NCBI GenBank assembly: GCA_963773835.1
Contig: CAVZCQ010000005.1
Coordinates: 124,001 to 188,000 of the forward strand
From: JOPF136 sp963773835
GTDB lineage: Bacteria > Acidobacteriota > Terriglobia > Acidiferrales > UBA7541
DNA: 64,000 nt
Reading direction: 5' to 3'
In this document: in pieces, positions 17,471 through 25,751 of the stretch
How positions within the stretch are numbered: the stretch's first letter is position 1
Layout: the number at the start of each line of letters is the position of its first letter
Made by a program: the position numbers and the translations under genes
The notes under the pieces: model-generated
Seen by the model: only the letters and a program-made list of their open reading frames with translations
What the model was told of the DNA's origin: nothing
Database searches by the model: none

Positions 17471-17577
17471 CGAATGAATCCTCCTGTGCGGATGGCCTGA
17501 ACCCAAGCCCCCCCCGCGTTATCAGTCTACCATAGTTCGCCTTTTCTTTGCCTCGATTCAGGGTTCGGCCTCGGGCC

Positions 17578-18450
17578 TCAGGGAAGGACAGTTTCCGACA
17601 GTAGGGAAATGTCACCGGGCCGCAGAGTCCTGCGACCCGGCTTCGGCAGCGACACCGCTTCGAGCCGCTCGATAATCTGCGGATAGTCCGGGGCGGCGTT
17701 GAAGCGGACCCGATGCCCGTTGCCCAGATGGAGATCGGACGCGAGGGATGCTGGCGCAAACACGAACCACTTGCCGTGGTACGCCTGGGTGGCTTCGTCG
17801 AAAATGTTGAAGCTGATCCGATTTTCCCCGCCAGCCATGATCTTCTTTACGTAGGGGCGGATGACCAGAACTTGCCCGCTCGCGTTGAATCGCTCAGCAG
17901 CCCGGCCTCCCTTGACCATGGAGCGTGAAACGCCGCCCGGTCTGTAGCCTCTGTCCACATCGAATCCGCCCCGGAGGGCGGCGGTCCTTGCGGCATTGTG
18001 TACGACCTTCGCAGCGGGTGAGCTCTTACCCCGTTCCCAAACGAAATCCACCCTGATTGCGGACTTCGCAATCTTCGCGTGGGCTTTGAGTAGGCCGTCC
18101 CAGAGGTCGTCGTTGAACTTGGGCTCGCCGTGACGATTGCGCCAGCCCGCCTTTTTCCAGGATGGAGCCCGGTTGATGTTGGCTGTCACGTAATCGGAAT
18201 CGCTGATGATGAGAATCCGGGTCACGTCGGGCCATGGAGCACTTTCAATGACCCATCTGAGCGCGCGTAAGCAGGCCATCAGTTCCATCCGCCCGATGGC
18301 GCTTTCTGCGCATCCGAAGTCCACGATTTGCTCGTCTGGGCGGTTGACGTGGTCAGGGTAGTGTATGGTGGCGGCGCAGCCGGACTGACCGCCCGGGTTC
18401 TTATAACAAGAACCGTCTGTCCGTATATGAATCGCTCGCGGATCCAGCAT
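17578..18450 (-). CDS. RNase H-like domain protein with unknown C-terminal domain
   Basis: Protein of 290 residues, first in the R-M operon. The first 150 residues match ribonuclease HI: IRTDGSCYKNPGG with the first Asp, RMELMACLRALRW with the Glu, and IISDSDYV with the second Asp. The usual fourth acid and the His loop are not recognisable; the place of NExAD is taken by HNAARTAAL. About 130 further residues form a second, probably beta-rich domain (from YRPGGVSRSM to the end) that I do not recognise. A perfect TATAAT and GGAGG lie just upstream of the ATG at 18450. It could cleave RNA-DNA hybrids made during defence or transposition, or bind them. Confidence 0.75.
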   Translation of the reverse strand: MLDPRAIHIRTDGSCYKNPGGQSGCAATIHYPDHVNRPDEQIVDFGCAESAIGRMELMACLRALRWVIESAPWPDVTRILIISDSDYVTANINRAPSWKKAGWRNRHGEPKFNDDLWDGLLKAHAKIAKSAIRVDFVWERGKSSPAAKVVHNAARTAALRGGFDVDRGYRPGGVSRSMVKGGRAAERFNASGQVLVIRPYVKKIMAGGENRISFNIFDEATQAYHGKWFVFAPASLASDLHLGNGHRVRFNAAPDYPQIIERLEAVSLPKPGRRTLRPGDISLLSETVLP

Positions 18451-18469
18451 CGTGATATCGCCTCCATAA

Positions 18470-18475
18470 ATTATA
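18470..18475 (-). promoter_or_regulatory. Consensus -10 box upstream of the island operon
   Basis: Perfect TATAAT on the minus strand about 20 bases before the RNase H-like start codon, followed by TTATGGAGG as ribosome binding site. No good -35 is visible at 16-18 bases. The leader would be only about a dozen bases. Confidence 0.45.
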
Positions 18476-18820
18476 CGCCTGAATAGTAAAAAAGGTTGGT
18501 TGATGCTGGAGTTTCCCCGATGCCGATTTACAGGTGTGGCGAGGGTCTAACGCCCGTGGGGACGTGGGGGCAGGCATAGAGAAGTGCGGGCCCGGATGGG
18601 GAGAAGCAAGGACTGCGCGCCGGTGATGTTCCGGTCGGAACCGGACACACCAAACGGCGCGCAAAGGTGGGTGGGTCGAGCGGGGGGAATTGGGGAATTC
18701 CCGATGGATCGGGTCCGATGGCGGGACTGTTCTGCGGTCCATCAGACTCCAGAAACCGGAGACGCGAAGGCGCGTGGCTGAGGGGTGCCGACGTGGCGCC
18801 GCTGCGATGAAGGCTCGAGG
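18476..18820. other. Non-coding stretch between island operon and hicA relic
   Basis: About 345 bases with no supported gene. There is a palindrome GGGGAATTGGGGAATTCCC-like stretch near 18685-18705 and GC-rich imperfect repeats; nothing else recognised. Confidence 0.5.
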
Positions 18821-19071
18821 CTAGCGAAGCAAACCAAGGCGTTGGAGGTCAAGCTCCGTCCAGCGGGCCTGGGCTTCCATGATGCTGCGCAGAGTGCCAG
18901 CGGGAAACGTGTCTCCCGAATGATGGAAGGAAAGCGTGACGCGGCGAACTACCGGCGGGCGAGATCAGGAAAGGAGAGGGATTTTTGCTTTTGAAGATGG
19001 GTATCGCTCCCCTTCTGGCGGTGCAACGCGAAGCCGTCGGCAGAGAGGGCGGGCAAAGGCGGTGGATTCCC
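18821..19071 (-). pseudogene. Degenerate HicA-like toxin gene
   Basis: Read on the minus strand, one frame gives a HicA-like middle, GFALHRQKGSDTHLQK, and after a frameshift near 18944 another frame gives the HicA-like end VTLSFHHSGDTFPAGTLRSI, ending at TAG 18821. Active HicA has GSH, with the catalytic His; here it is GSD. No start codon with a ribosome binding site is visible, because the front abuts the RAYT stop. The gene is therefore a relic, and no hicB partner is seen next to it. Confidence 0.45.
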
Positions 19072-19632
19072 TCAACTACGTGCCCATGCGTCTTTCGCTT
19101 CTGGAGTGACGGCTCGAGGGTTTTCGCGGTCGAACTCCCAGCGTTCTGGATTCTCGGCAATGTATTGGCGGATGCGGTCCAGGGATCGGCTGTTGCGGAT
19201 GATGTGTTCGTAGTAGTTGCGTTGCCAGACCGGGGCACGCATTTGGCGCAGGGCGTTAATGTGGCGCGCAGAGAAGGTTTTGAAACCGCGAACGATTTCT
19301 GTGATGGGGTGACGTTTTGTAGGGGCGGGTTTCAAACCCGCCCCTACAAAATCCGCCGGTACGGGGGGATACAGGATGAGGATTCCGTGGACGTGGTTGG
19401 GCATGACAACGAAGGCGTCGGTTTTCAGGCCGGCGTAATGGTCGGGCAGTTTGCTCCATACGGATTGGACGATGCGTCCGGCGTCGTACAGGCGCACCTT
19501 GCCGTCCGCGACGTCACCGAACAGGAAATCGCGATCCGCGGCGCAGATGGTCACAAAGTAGATCCCGGGCAGAGAGTAGTCGTAGCCCTTGAGACGGATC
19601 GAGCGGCGGAGATGAGATTCGGCCGGGACCAT
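19072..19632 (-). mobile_element. REP-associated tyrosine transposase (RAYT, Y1_Tnp/IS200-like)
   Basis: Single-strand transposase of 186 residues in the Y1 family. It has GYDYSLPGIYFVTICA near the N-terminus, the HUH-type metal motif in VMPNHVHGILIL, and the nucleophile Tyr region in WQRNYYEHIIRN, all typical of RAYT proteins that mobilise REP palindromes. It is a single gene without flanking IS ends. Unusually a perfect 37-base REP-like palindrome (19315-19351) lies inside the gene and is read through in frame as VGAGLKPAPTK, between the metal motif and the Tyr. The gene looks intact and may be domesticated. It separates the island from gdhA. Confidence 0.9.
19315..19351. repeat. REP palindrome inside the RAYT coding sequence
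   Basis: Perfect inverted repeat with 18-base arms (19315-19332 and 19334-19351) around one central base. The arm is TTTTGTAGGGGCGGGTTT. It has the form of widespread GTAGGGGCGGGTTT REP elements. It keeps the transposase frame open. Confidence 0.9.
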
Positions 19633-19671
19633 CCATCTGTCCTTGAGCGCCGCGCGACATCCATAAGGAGG

Positions 19672-20973
19672 TCAGGGGAAGAGGCCGCGGACGAGGGTTG
19701 CATCCGCAACTCTACCGACGGCCAGGATGTACGCCGCGGTGCGCATGTGGACGTGATACTTCTTCGAGATCTCAAGAACGTCGAAGAAGGCACGGCGCAT
19801 GACTTCGCCGAGCTTGGCGTTGACCTCAGATTCTGTCCACGAGTACGAGTAGTGGTTCTGGACCCATTCGAAGTAGCTGACGGTGACGCCGCCGGCGTTG
19901 GCAAGAATGTCCGGGAGCAGGAAGGCGCCTTTGCGGGCCAGCACCTCGTCGGCGCGGGGAGTGGAGGGGCCGTTGGCGGCCTCGGCAACGATCTTGGCCT
20001 GGACGTGCTCGGCGTTTTCGAGCGTGATCACGTTTTCGAGCGCCGCGGGAATCAGGATGTCGCATTTGAGGGCGAGCAGATCTTCATTGGAGATGCGGGC
20101 GCCGCCGGGCATGCCGACGACCGAGCCGGTACGCTCCTTGAAGCGAGCGGCTTTCAGCGGATCGAGGCCGCGGGGATTGTGGACGCCGCCGCGGGAATCG
20201 CTGAGCGCGATGATCTTGGCCTTCTTTTCAAGCAGCAGCTTCGCAGCGACGGAGCCGGCATTGCCGAATCCCTGGATGGCCACTGTAGCGCCGCGCAGGT
20301 TGAGCTTTTTGATCTTGCAGGCTTCTTCGAGGGCGAAGAGGACGCCGCGCGCAGTGGCTTCGTGGCGTCCGAGCGAGCCGCCCATGGAAACGGGCTTGCC
20401 AGTGACGACGCCGAGAACGGTGTGGCCGGTGGTCATCGAGTAGGTGTCCATCATCCAGGCCATGACCTGAGCATCGGTGTACACGTCGGGCGCGGGGATG
20501 TCGCAATCAGGGCCGATGATGGGCAAGATTTCGCTGGTATAACGGCGGGTGAGGCGCTCGAGCTCGCCTTTGCTCATGCGCTTGGGGTCGCAGATGACGC
20601 CGCCTTTGCCGCCGCCGAAGGGGATGTTGACCGTGGCGGTTTTCCAGGCCATCCAGGCGGCGAGGGCCTTCACCTCGTCGAGCGAGACGCCGGGATGGTA
20701 GCGCACGCCGCCCTTCGCGGGGCCGCGCGCGATGTTGTGCTGCACGCGATAGCCGGTGAACACCTTTACCTGGCCGTTGTCCATCTTCACCGGGATGGAG
20801 ACCTCGAGAATGCGCTTGGGAGTGCGCAGGATCTGGCGCAGGCCGGTGTCCAGCTTCAAATACTCCGCGGCGATGTCGAACTGCATTTGCGAAATGCGAT
20901 ACGGGTTCAGGTCCTCGCGGGGTGGAGTGACCGCGGGCATGGGCCTGGGAATCGTCTTTGCCACAGTGGACAT
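19672..20973 (-). CDS. gdhA: Glutamate dehydrogenase (Glu/Leu/Phe/Val family)
   Basis: Interconverts glutamate and 2-oxoglutarate plus ammonia with NAD(P), joining nitrogen and carbon metabolism. Length 433 residues, normal for hexameric GDH. Substrate-site motifs GPAKGGVRYHPGV and the catalytic-Lys region PFGGGKGGV are present in the N-terminal domain, and the dinucleotide fold has VAIQGFGNAGSVAAKL. The C-terminal motif ANAGGVTVSYFEWVQN is also typical. The ATG at 20973 has GGAGGAGG about 11 bases upstream. It is monocistronic, with a 465-base gap before serS. Confidence 0.96.
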   Translation of the reverse strand: MSTVAKTIPRPMPAVTPPREDLNPYRISQMQFDIAAEYLKLDTGLRQILRTPKRILEVSIPVKMDNGQVKVFTGYRVQHNIARGPAKGGVRYHPGVSLDEVKALAAWMAWKTATVNIPFGGGKGGVICDPKRMSKGELERLTRRYTSEILPIIGPDCDIPAPDVYTDAQVMAWMMDTYSMTTGHTVLGVVTGKPVSMGGSLGRHEATARGVLFALEEACKIKKLNLRGATVAIQGFGNAGSVAAKLLLEKKAKIIALSDSRGGVHNPRGLDPLKAARFKERTGSVVGMPGGARISNEDLLALKCDILIPAALENVITLENAEHVQAKIVAEAANGPSTPRADEVLARKGAFLLPDILANAGGVTVSYFEWVQNHYSYSWTESEVNAKLGEVMRRAFFDVLEISKKYHVHMRTAAYILAVGRVADATLVRGLFP

Positions 20974-21438
20974 GTTTGGTGCCGCCTCCTCCCGCTGTGC
21001 GGGATCAGGGGCGTCGCTCGCCGCGTCGAGCCGCCCTCGGGCCGTGCCTGTGAATGCTCATCGCATCCCGATTCGTTCGGGACGCCGCCCGGAAAAACAT
21101 GGAGCACTGGAGACGCCCGAACACAGCGCCGGACCGAATGCTCCCTCCAAAATGAATCTCGAGATGCCGCCCCCCGTGTATCGCCTCAGGTTGCCTTCCC
21201 TCTGTTGTGTCCGGTAGCGGACGAAGGAAAATGGGCAGCCCGCAAGTGTCGTGCTAAGTGCAATTTAGCCCCTGCCGGGAAACGGAGTCAACCGGAAGGG
21301 GGAGGCGAAGCGAAAGACGTTTCCGAGAGAGATACTAACCAGAAAAGATTGAGTGCGAGGGGCCGCCCGGGGAATCCAGTCTATCTTATTGCAATTCCAG
21401 GACTTACACGCGTATGGCGGAGAAGCGCCGCTGGCAGG
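20974..21438. other. Non-coding gap between serS end and gdhA start
   Basis: No gene or tRNA recognised. It should contain the gdhA promoter, but no clear -35/-10 pair is evident. A small hairpin TCCCGATTCGTTCGGGA lies near 21066-21082. Confidence 0.5.
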
Positions 21439-22713
21439 CTAGCTTGCCGCCGGGATGGTGTCCGTGCCCATGTAGGGTTCGAGGGCTTCGGGGATGCGAA
21501 TCGAGCCGTCAGCCTGCTGGTAGTTCTCAACGAGAGCGAGCCAGGTGCGGCCAACGGCGAGGCCGGAGCCATTCAGCGTGTGCACGAATTCGCTCTTCCC
21601 GCTTTTTCCTTTTGCGCGGATGGCGGCGCGGCGGGCCTGAAATGCTTCGCAATTGGAGCAGGACGAAATTTCGCGGAAATTTTTGGCAGAGGGCAGCCAG
21701 ACTTCGAGGTCATAGGTTTTTGCGGAGGCGAAGCCCATGTCGCCGGTGGAAAGGAGAACCACGCGGTAGTGGAGGCCGAGGCGCTGGAGGATCGATTCCG
21801 CGTTGGCGACCAGGCTTTCGAGCTCGTTGTAGCTCTCTTCGGGCCGGGTGAATTTGAATAGCTCGACCTTCTGAAACTGGTGCTGGCGGAGGATGCCGCG
21901 GGTGTCGCGCCCCGCAGCACCGGCTTCGGAGCGGAAGCAGGCGGTCCAGGCACAGAGTTTGATGGGGAGGCGGTCGGCATCGAGGGTTTCGTCGCGATGA
22001 AAACTAGTGAGCTCGACTTCCGCAGTGGGAGTGAGCCACAGGTCGGTGCCTTCCAGGTGGAACATGTCCGCGGCAAATTTCGGCAACTGGCCGACGCCGG
22101 TGAGCGAATCGGTGTTGACCAGGAAGGGCGGAAGGATTTCGGTGTAGCCGTGCTCGCGGGTGTGCACGTCGAGCATGAAGTTGGCGAGAGCGCGCTCCAG
22201 ACGAGCGCCCGCGCCACGGTAGACGGCAAAGCGCGTGCCGGCAATTTTGGTGGCGCGAGCGAAATCGAGGATGCCGGCGCGCTCGCCGACTTCCCAGTGC
22301 GGCAACGGCTCGAAGCTGAACTCGGGCGGGCGGCCCCAGCGGCGCACCTCGACGTTTTGCTCCGGGCCTGCGCCAACGGGGACGGAGGAATGCGGGAGGT
22401 TGGGGACGCGGAGGAGAAAATCGCGGAGGCGCGCGTCGAACTCGGCGATGCGCTGGTCCTCGGCGCGGATGGTTTCCGACACTTCCTTCATGCGGGCGAT
22501 GAGCGGAGCGGCATCCTGGCCGGCCTTCTTGCGGCGCGCGATTTCTTCGCTGGCCTGGTTGCGCTCGGCTTTGAGGCGCTCGACGGCGGTGATGGCCTGG
22601 CGGCGCTCGGCGTCGAGCGAGCGGAACGCGTCGAGGTCGAGAGAGAGATTGCGGCTCCGCGCCATTTCGGCGAAGCGGTCCAGGTGGCTGCGGAAAAATT
22701 CAAGATCGTGCAT
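21439..22713 (-). CDS. serS: Seryl-tRNA synthetase
   Basis: Class II synthetase that charges tRNA-Ser (and tRNA-Sec when present), 424 residues. The N-terminal tRNA-binding coiled-coil arm spans about residues 25-100. Motif 2 CFRSEAGAAGRDTRGILRQH, the serine-specific TPTAEVEL, and motif 3 region EISSCSNCEAFQARRA are present. The ATG at 22713 gives the standard start MHDLEFFRSH; the open frame upstream is chance overlap with serA. Ribosome binding site is poor. It lies 71 bases after serA on the same strand, a sensible pairing of serine synthesis with serine charging. Confidence 0.97.
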   Translation of the reverse strand: MHDLEFFRSHLDRFAEMARSRNLSLDLDAFRSLDAERRQAITAVERLKAERNQASEEIARRKKAGQDAAPLIARMKEVSETIRAEDQRIAEFDARLRDFLLRVPNLPHSSVPVGAGPEQNVEVRRWGRPPEFSFEPLPHWEVGERAGILDFARATKIAGTRFAVYRGAGARLERALANFMLDVHTREHGYTEILPPFLVNTDSLTGVGQLPKFAADMFHLEGTDLWLTPTAEVELTSFHRDETLDADRLPIKLCAWTACFRSEAGAAGRDTRGILRQHQFQKVELFKFTRPEESYNELESLVANAESILQRLGLHYRVVLLSTGDMGFASAKTYDLEVWLPSAKNFREISSCSNCEAFQARRAAIRAKGKSGKSEFVHTLNGSGLAVGRTWLALVENYQQADGSIRIPEALEPYMGTDTIPAAS

Positions 22714-22784
22714 GGGGAGAAAAGAATAGCGCAACTCGCTGAAATGTTCACGGATTTGGGCTGTAGATTTTCCCTGATCCAGCT

Positions 22785-24395
22785 TTAGTGGCCGGCTTCG
22801 GGCGCTTCCTTCATGGGGAGTCGGACGAGGCGGGCCTCGACCACTGCGGGAATGGAGCGAATGGGCTCGACGACGGTCTCGGGGACTTCGCCATCCAGGC
22901 GGATAAGGGCGAGAGCTTCGGCTCCGGGGACGGCATTGCGGCGGCCGAGTGCGAACGTGGCGATGTTGACGCCGCAGTTCCCGAGGAGTTGGCCTATCTG
23001 TCCGATCACGCCGGGTACGTCGCGGTTGCGAGTGAACAGGATGGTGCCTTCCAGGTCGCATTCCACATGGATGCCGTCAATGCCCATGATGCGCGGGGAG
23101 AGGTCGTAGGGCACCGTACCTTCGACGCAGACAGCCGCGGCAGGATCGGCGGGAAATACGGTGACCTCGAGAGTGTCCGGAAAGCCGTGCTCGCGGCGGC
23201 GGGTCTGCTCCTCGACCACGATGCCGCGCTGGGCGGCGACAGCGGCCGAGCTTACCAGGTTGACCTTCTCGTCGAGGACGGGATTGAGCAGGCCGGCGAG
23301 GACGGCGCTACGCAGCACCGTGTACACAACCGTGGCGGCTTCTCCGGCATAGCGGATGCGCACGCGGGCCACACGTCCGCGCGCCACTTGCCCGGCGAAC
23401 AGGCCCAGGCGCTCGGCCAGTTCGAGATACGGGCGCAGCCGGCGGTACTGCTCGGGCGAAAGGTTCGGCAGATTTACGGAATTGCGAAGGACACCACTCT
23501 CCAGGTAGTCGTACACCTGCTCGGCGATGAGGACGCCGACCTCCTCCTGCGCCTCGACGGTGGAACCGGCGATGTGCGGGGTGGCGACGACGTTGGGCAG
23601 ATTGGTGAGCGGGGAATCTTTCGGCGGCTCGACGGGGAAAACGTCGAGCGCGGCCCCTGCCAGGCGGCCGGAGCGGAGGGAGTCGGCGAGGGCGGCTTCG
23701 TCCACCATCTCGCCGCGGGCGGTGTTGATGAGCCAGGCGCCGCGCTTCATTTTTGCGAGCGTGGCCGCGCTGATGAGCTTCTCGGTGCCCGGACCGAGCG
23801 AAGCGTGGAGGGAAACGCAGTCGGCGCGAGCGAGAAGATCGTCGAAGGAAACCATCTCGACGTCTTCCTCGCGCGCCACTTCCGGACTGACGTAGGGATC
23901 GAAGCCCAGAACACGCATTTCGAAGGCCTGGGCGCGGCGAGCTACGGCGAAACCGACGCGGCCCAGGCCCACCAAGCCCAGCGTTTTTCCGCGCAGCTCG
24001 CTGCCCATGGCGCCGCCTTTTTCCCAGCGGCCGGCATGAGCGGCGGCATCGAGCCGCGGCACCTGGCGCGCGAGCGAGAGCATCAGCGCGAAGGTGTGCT
24101 CGGCGACGCTGACGGCGTTCGTGCCCGGCGTGTTCATCACCAGGATGCCGCGGCGGGTGCAGGCGTCTACGTCGATGTTGTCCACGCCGGCGCCGGCGCG
24201 GCCTACCACGCGGAGGCGGGGCGCCGCGGCGAGCAGGTCCGCAGTGACGCGCGTGGCGCTGCGGACGATGAGCGCATCCGCGTCGGCCAGGGCGGCAGCG
24301 AGCTCGGCGGCTGCGGGCGCGGCAACCTGCCAGCCGGAACGGGCGAGCCGTTCCATTCCGCGGGGCGAAATTTTGTCGGCAACGACGACGCGCAT
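22785..24395 (-). CDS. serA: D-3-phosphoglycerate dehydrogenase
   Basis: First enzyme of serine synthesis, oxidising 3-phosphoglycerate with NAD. The 536 residues match the long type with substrate, NAD, intervening (ASB) and ACT domains. Seen are GRAGAGVDNIDVDACTRRGI, the NAD loop GLVGLGRVGFAVARRAQ, the catalytic Arg in NTARGEMVDE, and His in ATPHIAGST. The ACT domain near the end (FTRNRDVPGVIGQIGQLLG) is the serine feedback site in this family. The ATG at 24395 starts directly at the first strand MRVVVADKIS. The gene precedes serS. Confidence 0.97.
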   Translation of the reverse strand: MRVVVADKISPRGMERLARSGWQVAAPAAAELAAALADADALIVRSATRVTADLLAAAPRLRVVGRAGAGVDNIDVDACTRRGILVMNTPGTNAVSVAEHTFALMLSLARQVPRLDAAAHAGRWEKGGAMGSELRGKTLGLVGLGRVGFAVARRAQAFEMRVLGFDPYVSPEVAREEDVEMVSFDDLLARADCVSLHASLGPGTEKLISAATLAKMKRGAWLINTARGEMVDEAALADSLRSGRLAGAALDVFPVEPPKDSPLTNLPNVVATPHIAGSTVEAQEEVGVLIAEQVYDYLESGVLRNSVNLPNLSPEQYRRLRPYLELAERLGLFAGQVARGRVARVRIRYAGEAATVVYTVLRSAVLAGLLNPVLDEKVNLVSSAAVAAQRGIVVEEQTRRREHGFPDTLEVTVFPADPAAAVCVEGTVPYDLSPRIMGIDGIHVECDLEGTILFTRNRDVPGVIGQIGQLLGNCGVNIATFALGRRNAVPGAEALALIRLDGEVPETVVEPIRSIPAVVEARLVRLPMKEAPEAGH

Positions 24396-24479
24396 AGACT
24401 ACTGAGACTAGACAGGGCATGCGGCGGTGTCAATTCCCATGCCCGCAAAAAGAAAAAATGCTACAGTTTTGCGGCGGCC

Positions 24480-24929
24480 ATGAAACTCATCGACAAAATC
24501 CAGGCGGACATGACGGCGGCGATGAAAGCCCGGGAAGAGTTCCGGCTCGGCGTGCTGCGGATGGTGAAATCGGCGCTGAAGAACAAAGAGATCGAGAAGG
24601 TGCGCGCGCTCGAGCCGGCGGAAGAGTTCGGCGTCCTGCAGACGCTGGTGAAACAGCGGCACGAGTCGGTGGAGCAATTCACCAAAGGCGGCCGGAACGA
24701 GCTGGCCGAAAAAGAGAAGCGCGAAATCCCCATCATTGAAGCCTACCTGCCGTCCGGCGCCACTCCGGCGGAGATGGAAGCCGCCATCGCTGCCGCCATC
24801 GCTGAGACAGGCGCGAGCACCGCGAAACAAATGGGCGCGGTGATCAAAGCGGCACGCGCGCGGCTGGAGGGGAAAACGATCGACGGGAAGGCGCTCTCCG
24901 ACCGCGTGCGCGAGCGGTTGGGAGGCTGA
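24480..24929 (+). CDS. yqeY: GatB/YqeY domain protein
   Basis: Small helical protein of 149 residues of the YqeY family, related to the tRNA-binding tail domain of GatB. It starts MKLIDKIQADMTAAMKAREE, with the family stretch RMVKSALKNKEIEK and IIEAYLP, and ends with helices that match GatB tails (MGAVIKAARARLEGKTIDGK). The ATG at 24480 fits the family. It is divergent from serA, sharing an 84-base gap. Its function is not established; a link to aminoacyl-tRNA handling is inferred from homology. Confidence 0.93.
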   Translation: MKLIDKIQADMTAAMKAREEFRLGVLRMVKSALKNKEIEKVRALEPAEEFGVLQTLVKQRHESVEQFTKGGRNELAEKEKREIPIIEAYLPSGATPAEMEAAIAAAIAETGASTAKQMGAVIKAARARLEGKTIDGKALSDRVRERLGG

Positions 24930-24995
24930 ACCTCGAGCTGCGCCGCATTTTCAGGCTAGCTCGACCCTGGCGCACCGCGGCGTTATCCTCTGTGA

Positions 24996-25604
24996 GTGCC
25001 GCTTGCCACCGTGATTCCCGTACGTTACTCGGATGAAGAAGCCGGATTTGTGAGCGTGCGCCCGGTGCTGCGGATGGCACTGCGTCCGGAGCAATTGCTG
25101 GAACTGATCCTGGGAGTGACGGGGAAAAGCGCGGAGCGCGTGGAGCAAATCCTGCGCGGGGGCAGCGTGGCGGCGGGTGGATTCCGGTATTGGTGGGAAG
25201 CGGTGGAGATGGCCGCCGGAGAACTGGAGGCGTTGCTCGCGGCGTTTCCGGATGCAGACCCATCGCGGCCATTCGATGCGGCGCGGTGCGTGCTCGTGGC
25301 CGTGGAAGGCGGCACGGGCGTGAAGACGCTCGCGGAATTTGCTGCTGCGGTGGGGGCGCGGCGGCGGGCGTTCCGGCGACGGAGCTTCTGGGACGCTCTG
25401 CTCGATGTGGCGCGGGAGCGGGCGCCGAGCTATCGCAGCTATTCCTACGCGCGTCGCGGGGATGTGTACGCGCTGGAACTGGCGGCGGGCCGGCGCGACT
25501 TGCTGGCGGAGGAGGCGCGGCAATTCGGCGTGGGCGATGTGCGCACCCAGGCTGCGGCGCTGCTGAGCGCTGCGCGGTTGTTGTATGTGTGCGCGCGGGG
25601 ATGA
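24996..25604 (+). CDS. Unknown protein, 202 residues
   Basis: I do not recognise this protein. It is soluble and helical, with ALRPEQLLELILGVTGKSAE, a tryptophan-containing GGFRYWWEAVEM, and several Arg-rich helices toward the C-terminus (GARRRAFRRRSFWDALL). No signal or membrane segment and no catalytic motif are apparent. The start is taken as GTG at 24996, since no ATG lies near. It is 66 bases after yqeY and may share its transcript. A copy of the stop-linked repeat begins a few bases after its TGA. Confidence 0.65.
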   Translation: MPLATVIPVRYSDEEAGFVSVRPVLRMALRPEQLLELILGVTGKSAERVEQILRGGSVAAGGFRYWWEAVEMAAGELEALLAAFPDADPSRPFDAARCVLVAVEGGTGVKTLAEFAAAVGARRRAFRRRSFWDALLDVARERAPSYRSYSYARRGDVYALELAAGRRDLLAEEARQFGVGDVRTQAAALLSAARLLYVCARG

Positions 25605-25608
25605 GAAA

Positions 25609-25636
25609 CCCAAAGGCGAAAATCGAAAATTGAGCT
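25609..25636 (+). repeat. Stop-linked repeat copy after the 202-residue gene
   Basis: AAACCCAAAGGCGAAAATCG followed by AAAATTGAGC, starting within five bases of the TGA. It is a diverged member of the family seen after pyrC, thiD, the OPT transporter, the rhomboid and pyk. Confidence 0.55.
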
Positions 25637-25751
25637 AAGGACGACGCAGCCTTGCACGGCAGCGGCGCGGATGCTACCGTGCGTGGCTGTTTTTGCGCGT
25701 GAGTCGCGGACCGTCCGGGGGTTCTGCGACTCGCCAGGCGGGAGGGACAGG

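Noticed and set aside
18985..21861. 958-codon plus-strand frame over RAYT, gdhA and serS
   Set aside because: Antisense shadow of three clear genes and of the gap between them.
22788..24479. Long plus-strand frame extending yqeY upstream across serA
   Set aside because: Antisense to serA; the YqeY family begins at the ATG at 24480.
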